From Actinomycetes bacterium (GTDB lineage Bacteria > Actinomycetota > Acidimicrobiia > Acidimicrobiales > Microtrichaceae): 64,000 nucleotides of DNA. The stretch is from positions 1 to 64,000 of the forward strand of contig JAKOVA010000123.1 of assembly GCA_029782335.1 (NCBI GenBank), read 5' to 3'. How positions within the stretch are numbered: the first letter of the stretch is position 1; every line of letters begins with the position of its first letter. Below are positions 60,167-64,000 of this stretch, one piece after another. The notes under the pieces were generated by a model. The model was not told the origin of the DNA. It did not search any database and saw only the letters and a list, made by a program, of their open reading frames with translations. A program made the position numbers and the translations under genes.

Positions 60167-60833
60167 TCCCGGCCAACTCCTCCACCGGTGTGACCATCCC
60201 GGTGTAGAACGGCCCGAACTCGGCGTAGATGCTCGAGGCCCGATCGAAGCGCATCGTGTAGACGACCTCCTTGAGATCGTCGGGCTTGACGGCGAACAGC
60301 GTCACCCCCCACTCGTAGTCGTCCAGGCCCGTGCTGCCGGTGACGTACTGGACGACCCGCCCGGCGAAGGTTCGCCCGCTGGCCCCGTGCTCGTGCATCA
60401 ACTCGCTGCGCTCCTCGAACGGCAGGGTGAACCAGTTGGCGCCCTCCTGGCGACGCTTGCTCATCGGGTAGAAGCACCAGGCGTTCATCTCCACCCGCTT
60501 CGGGGGGATCGTCGGGTTGACCCGGGCTTCGATCATCTCGGCCGGCATTCCCTTGGCGTACTCGCTGACCTCGGTTAGGCTGACGTAGCTGTCGACGACC
60601 TCCAGCCCGGCGCCTTGGACGGCGCTCTGCAGGGCTCGCAGGTGACGGAAGTCCTTGCCGATCGCCATGACCGCCACGTCGGCCTTGTGGCCCAGCAGGC
60701 TGACGGTCACCACCTGGCAGTCGCCCTCCGCCCCGCGTACCGCGGCGACGAAGGCGGCGGCGTCGTAGTCGGGGGTCGGGACGCAGAACAGGTGGAGCAC
60801 ACCGTTGCCGGTGGCCGGGCACATCGGGGTCAT
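60150..60833 (-). CDS. hemQ: Coproheme decarboxylase HemQ (chlorite-dismutase family)
   Basis: A 227-residue protein. WCFYPMSKRR (Tyr 122, Lys 126) carries the catalytic Tyr and nearby Lys of HemQ; ERSELMHEHGASGR supplies the proximal His (H149 likely). TGSTGLDDYEWGVTLFA and YTMRFDRASSIYAEFG complete the family pattern. It converts coproheme III to protoheme in the coproporphyrin-dependent pathway of Gram-positive bacteria. The distal Arg of true chlorite dismutases is not seen at the expected place. TAGCCT lies 6 nt before the ATG, inside the end of fdhD. Confidence 0.9.
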   Translation of the reverse strand: MTPMCPATGNGVLHLFCVPTPDYDAAAFVAAVRGAEGDCQVVTVSLLGHKADVAVMAIGKDFRHLRALQSAVQGAGLEVVDSYVSLTEVSEYAKGMPAEMIEARVNPTIPPKRVEMNAWCFYPMSKRRQEGANWFTLPFEERSELMHEHGASGRTFAGRVVQYVTGSTGLDDYEWGVTLFAVKPDDLKEVVYTMRFDRASSIYAEFGPFYTGMVTPVEELAGITAPR

Positions 60834-60837
60834 GAAC

Positions 60838-61644
60838 TCAGGCTAAGCGTTCGGGTGCATAGACGTTCAGGGACGTCCCCCGCCCGAACCCGGCGAGGGC
60901 CAGGCCGGCCCGTCGCGCCGTCAGGACCGCCAACTCGGTGGGCGCACTGACCGACACCATCGTCGAGAAGCCCGCCGCCCAGGCCTTCACCACCAGCTCG
61001 AAACTGGCCCGACCGCTGACGAACAGGCCCATCCCCGAGGCCGGCAGGCTCCCGTCGAGCGCCAACCGCCCGACCACCTTGTCGACGGCATTGTGCCGGC
61101 CGACGTCTTCGCGCACCAGCACCACGGTGCCGTCCGCCGTGAAGCTGGCTGCGGCATGGACCGCACCGGTGGTGGCGAAGAGCTGCTGGTGGGGGCGAAC
61201 CCGCTCGGGCATGCCGGCCAGGACGTCGATCGCCATGAGGGGTGATGCCGGCATGGCGTCCAACCGTGCCGCCACGGTGTCGATGGCCTCCGACCCGCAC
61301 AGCCCGCAACTGCTCGTGGTGGTGCCGAGGCGTGGCGTCGGCGGCGGCGCGCCCGGCGCGCTCACGGTGACCACGTTGAACTCGGTGGCGCTGGCCGTGC
61401 CGGTCGCGCAATAGCGCACGCCTGACACGGCAGCGTCGCCCAGCAGTCCCTCGCTGTGGCAGAACCCGACGGCCAGCTCGAAGTCGTGCCCGGGCGTGCG
61501 CATCGTGGTCGCCACCGTCACCTCGTTGAGCTGGACGGTCAGCGGCTCCTCGACCGCCAGCTCGTCGGGCCGCCGGCGGACCTCCCCGGGGCGCGCCGTA
61601 TCGAGCTTGGACACCAGCACGGTGACGCGTCGGCGGCGGGCCAT
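60838..61644 (-). CDS. fdhD: FdhD-family sulfurtransferase
   Basis: A 268-residue protein with the family core: LAVEEPLTVQLNEV near 29, TPGHDFELAVGFCHSEGLL near 50, catalytic Cys pair in SSCGLCGSEAI (C113, C116), EDVGRHNAVDKVVG near 178 and SGRASFELVVKAW near 210. FdhD transfers sulfur to the molybdenum cofactor of formate dehydrogenases. No formate dehydrogenase gene is in the window. TACGGT lies 8 nt before the ATG at 61644; the frame open to 61719 extends past that promoter. Confidence 0.9.
   Translation of the reverse strand: MARRRRVTVLVSKLDTARPGEVRRRPDELAVEEPLTVQLNEVTVATTMRTPGHDFELAVGFCHSEGLLGDAAVSGVRYCATGTASATEFNVVTVSAPGAPPPTPRLGTTTSSCGLCGSEAIDTVAARLDAMPASPLMAIDVLAGMPERVRPHQQLFATTGAVHAAASFTADGTVVLVREDVGRHNAVDKVVGRLALDGSLPASGMGLFVSGRASFELVVKAWAAGFSTMVSVSAPTELAVLTARRAGLALAGFGRGTSLNVYAPERLA
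60840..60845 (-). promoter_or_regulatory. -10 box TAGCCT overlapping the fdhD stop
   Basis: TAGCCT on the minus strand is 6 nt before the hemQ ATG. The box covers the last sense codons and the first base of the TGA of fdhD, so hemQ seems to have its own leaderless promoter embedded in fdhD. Confidence 0.5.
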
Positions 61645-61652
61645 CGCGCCCG

Positions 61653-61658
61653 ACCGTA
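61653..61658 (-). promoter_or_regulatory. -10 box TACGGT, leaderless start
   Basis: TACGGT on the minus strand is 8 nt from the fdhD ATG at 61644. Confidence 0.5.
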
Positions 61659-61697
61659 TCGCCCCGACCGGTCCCCGGCCGCCGGAACGGCGCGCAA

Positions 61698-61703
61698 TAT
61701 GGT
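61698..61703 (+). promoter_or_regulatory. -10 box TATGGT, leaderless start
   Basis: TATGGT is 6 nt before the aquaporin ATG at 61710 and directly adjacent to an alternative GTG at 61704, which favours the ATG. Confidence 0.5.
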
Positions 61704-61709
61704 GTGCGC

Positions 61710-62498
61710 ATGACCACACCGACCACTGCAGAGAACTACGGGCGGATCGCCGCTGCCGAGGGCCTGGGCACGGCGCTGCTCATGCTCGGTGGCCCGGGGG
61801 TGATGGTCCTCGGCGGGGGTTCGCTCACCGCCATGGCGCTCGGCGGCGGCCTGACGCTGATGATCCTCGTCTACCTCCTCGGACCGGCGTCGGGCGCTCA
61901 CCTCAACCCGGCGGTCACCCTCGGGTCGTGGCTGGCGCGTGGCATCAACCTGCGCTGGGCGGTCACCGCCTGGATCAGCCAGTTCATCGGGGGCATCGCC
62001 GGCGCGGCGATGATCTGGGGCATCGCCAGCGGGCGCAAGCCCTACGTTCGCGGCAACTTCGCTGCCAACGGCTTCCGCCGAGTCGCCGATGGCCAGGTGT
62101 TCTCCAGCATGGGCGCGGCCATGACCGTGGAGGTGATCTTCACCGCCCTCCTGGTGATGGTGTACCTGTTCGCCGCCAAGCGACGCTTCGCTCCCAGCAT
62201 GGTGGGCGTCGTCGTCGGCGCGGCGCTGGCCCTCGGCTGGCTGGTGACCGGAGCCGTGGACGGCGGGTCGATGAATCCGGCACGCAGCCTGGCGTCGGCC
62301 ATCTTCGCCGACACCACCCCGAGCGCCCTCGGCCAGGTGTGGGTGTTCATCCTGTTCCCGCTGATCGGCGCGGTCGTCGGGGTCGTCGCCTGGCTGATCG
62401 TCGACGAGGCCCGTCTCGAGGACACCCTGCTGGCCGACGTCCCGGGTGCCGAGGCGGTCCGCGACGCCGCCGCCAGCGTCGACAACGCCATCGACTGA
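61710..62498 (+). CDS. Aquaporin/glycerol-facilitator (MIP) family channel
   Basis: A 262-residue protein with six membrane segments and the two half-helix NPA motifs: AHLNPAVTLG (66-68) and GSMNPARSLA (near 188). The Arg after the second NPA, part of the selectivity filter, is present. It could conduct water or small neutral solutes; I cannot tell which. The C-terminal ~35 residues are acidic and cytoplasmic. It is alone on the plus strand and divergent from fdhD. Confidence 0.85.
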   Translation: MTTPTTAENYGRIAAAEGLGTALLMLGGPGVMVLGGGSLTAMALGGGLTLMILVYLLGPASGAHLNPAVTLGSWLARGINLRWAVTAWISQFIGGIAGAAMIWGIASGRKPYVRGNFAANGFRRVADGQVFSSMGAAMTVEVIFTALLVMVYLFAAKRRFAPSMVGVVVGAALALGWLVTGAVDGGSMNPARSLASAIFADTTPSALGQVWVFILFPLIGAVVGVVAWLIVDEARLEDTLLADVPGAEAVRDAAASVDNAID

Positions 62499-62542
62499 AC
62501 GGTCCCATCCACCGCCGGCGGGCGACGGTGCGGGGTTGTCCG

Positions 62543-62569
62543 TTAGCACTCCATGCAATAGAGTGCTAG
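62543..62569 (+). promoter_or_regulatory. CIRCE operator (HrcA site)
   Basis: TTAGCACTC-9 nt-GAGTGCTAG, the CIRCE inverted repeat with one final base differing from consensus. It lies 80 nt upstream of groEL. HrcA would repress here and release on heat shock. A further TAGCACTC at 62566-62573 partly repeats the left arm. Confidence 0.92.
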
Positions 62570-62589
62570 CACTCGGACATGGAGAGTGA

Positions 62590-64000
<1,411 letters not shown>

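Overview
This is high-GC DNA with actinobacterial gene content: an SCO6880-family conjugation protein, UPF0182, a DivIVA-type coiled-coil protein, monoderm-type HemQ, and many promoters whose -10 box lies 6-10 nt before the start codon. I think a member of the Acidimicrobiia is likely, but that is an inference from gene style. No similarity search was run; family names come from motifs read in the translations.

From position 1 to about 46.2 kb the window looks like the right-hand part of an integrated conjugative element (ICE). It ends at an initiator tRNA-Met gene (46228-46304, minus strand), with excisionase and tyrosine integrase genes nearby (42952-44341). The left end of the element is not in the window. 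Running left to right: (i) cargo at 1-4.0 kb, with two related DGQHR-domain proteins (one cut by the window edge) and a large sigma-region-4/HARE-HTH-like protein; (ii) an ArdC-type antirestriction gene and three small genes, interleaved with three copies of a ~132-140 nt structured intergenic element; (iii) a coupled minus-strand operon of a PD-(D/E)XK-like nuclease, a DUF6884-like protein and a GIY-YIG-like protein; (iv) a MobF/TrwC relaxase-helicase and an overlapping nuclease-like gene; (v) a large ArdC-N-like protein, an alkyltransferase-like protein and unknowns; (vi) a nine-gene minus-strand conjugation operon (27594 down to 18129) with pilin-like, VirB8-like, TrbL-like, SCO6880, VirB4-like, primase, prepilin peptidase and coupling protein genes, plus a divergent transglycosylase/M23 peptidase; (vii) an HTH regulator divergent from a secreted protein; (viii) a twelve-gene minus-strand Tad (type IVc) pilus operon (42622 down to 31989).

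The relaxase would nick and unwind DNA, the coupling protein and VirB4-like ATPase would drive export, the two-domain lysin would open the wall, and the Tad pilus, probably matured by the prepilin peptidase of the transfer operon, may make donor-recipient contact. ArdC-type proteins would protect incoming DNA.

From 46.3 kb to the end is ordinary chromosome: a ketosteroid-dehydrogenase-like flavoprotein, O-methyltransferase, UPF0182, a DivIVA protein with an unexpected Mu-F-like C-terminus, a PDZ/Lon-type protease, HEAT, GNAT, PAC2 and NUDIX proteins, a substrate-binding lipoprotein, HemQ, FdhD, an aquaporin, and groEL (cut by the right edge) under a CIRCE operator.
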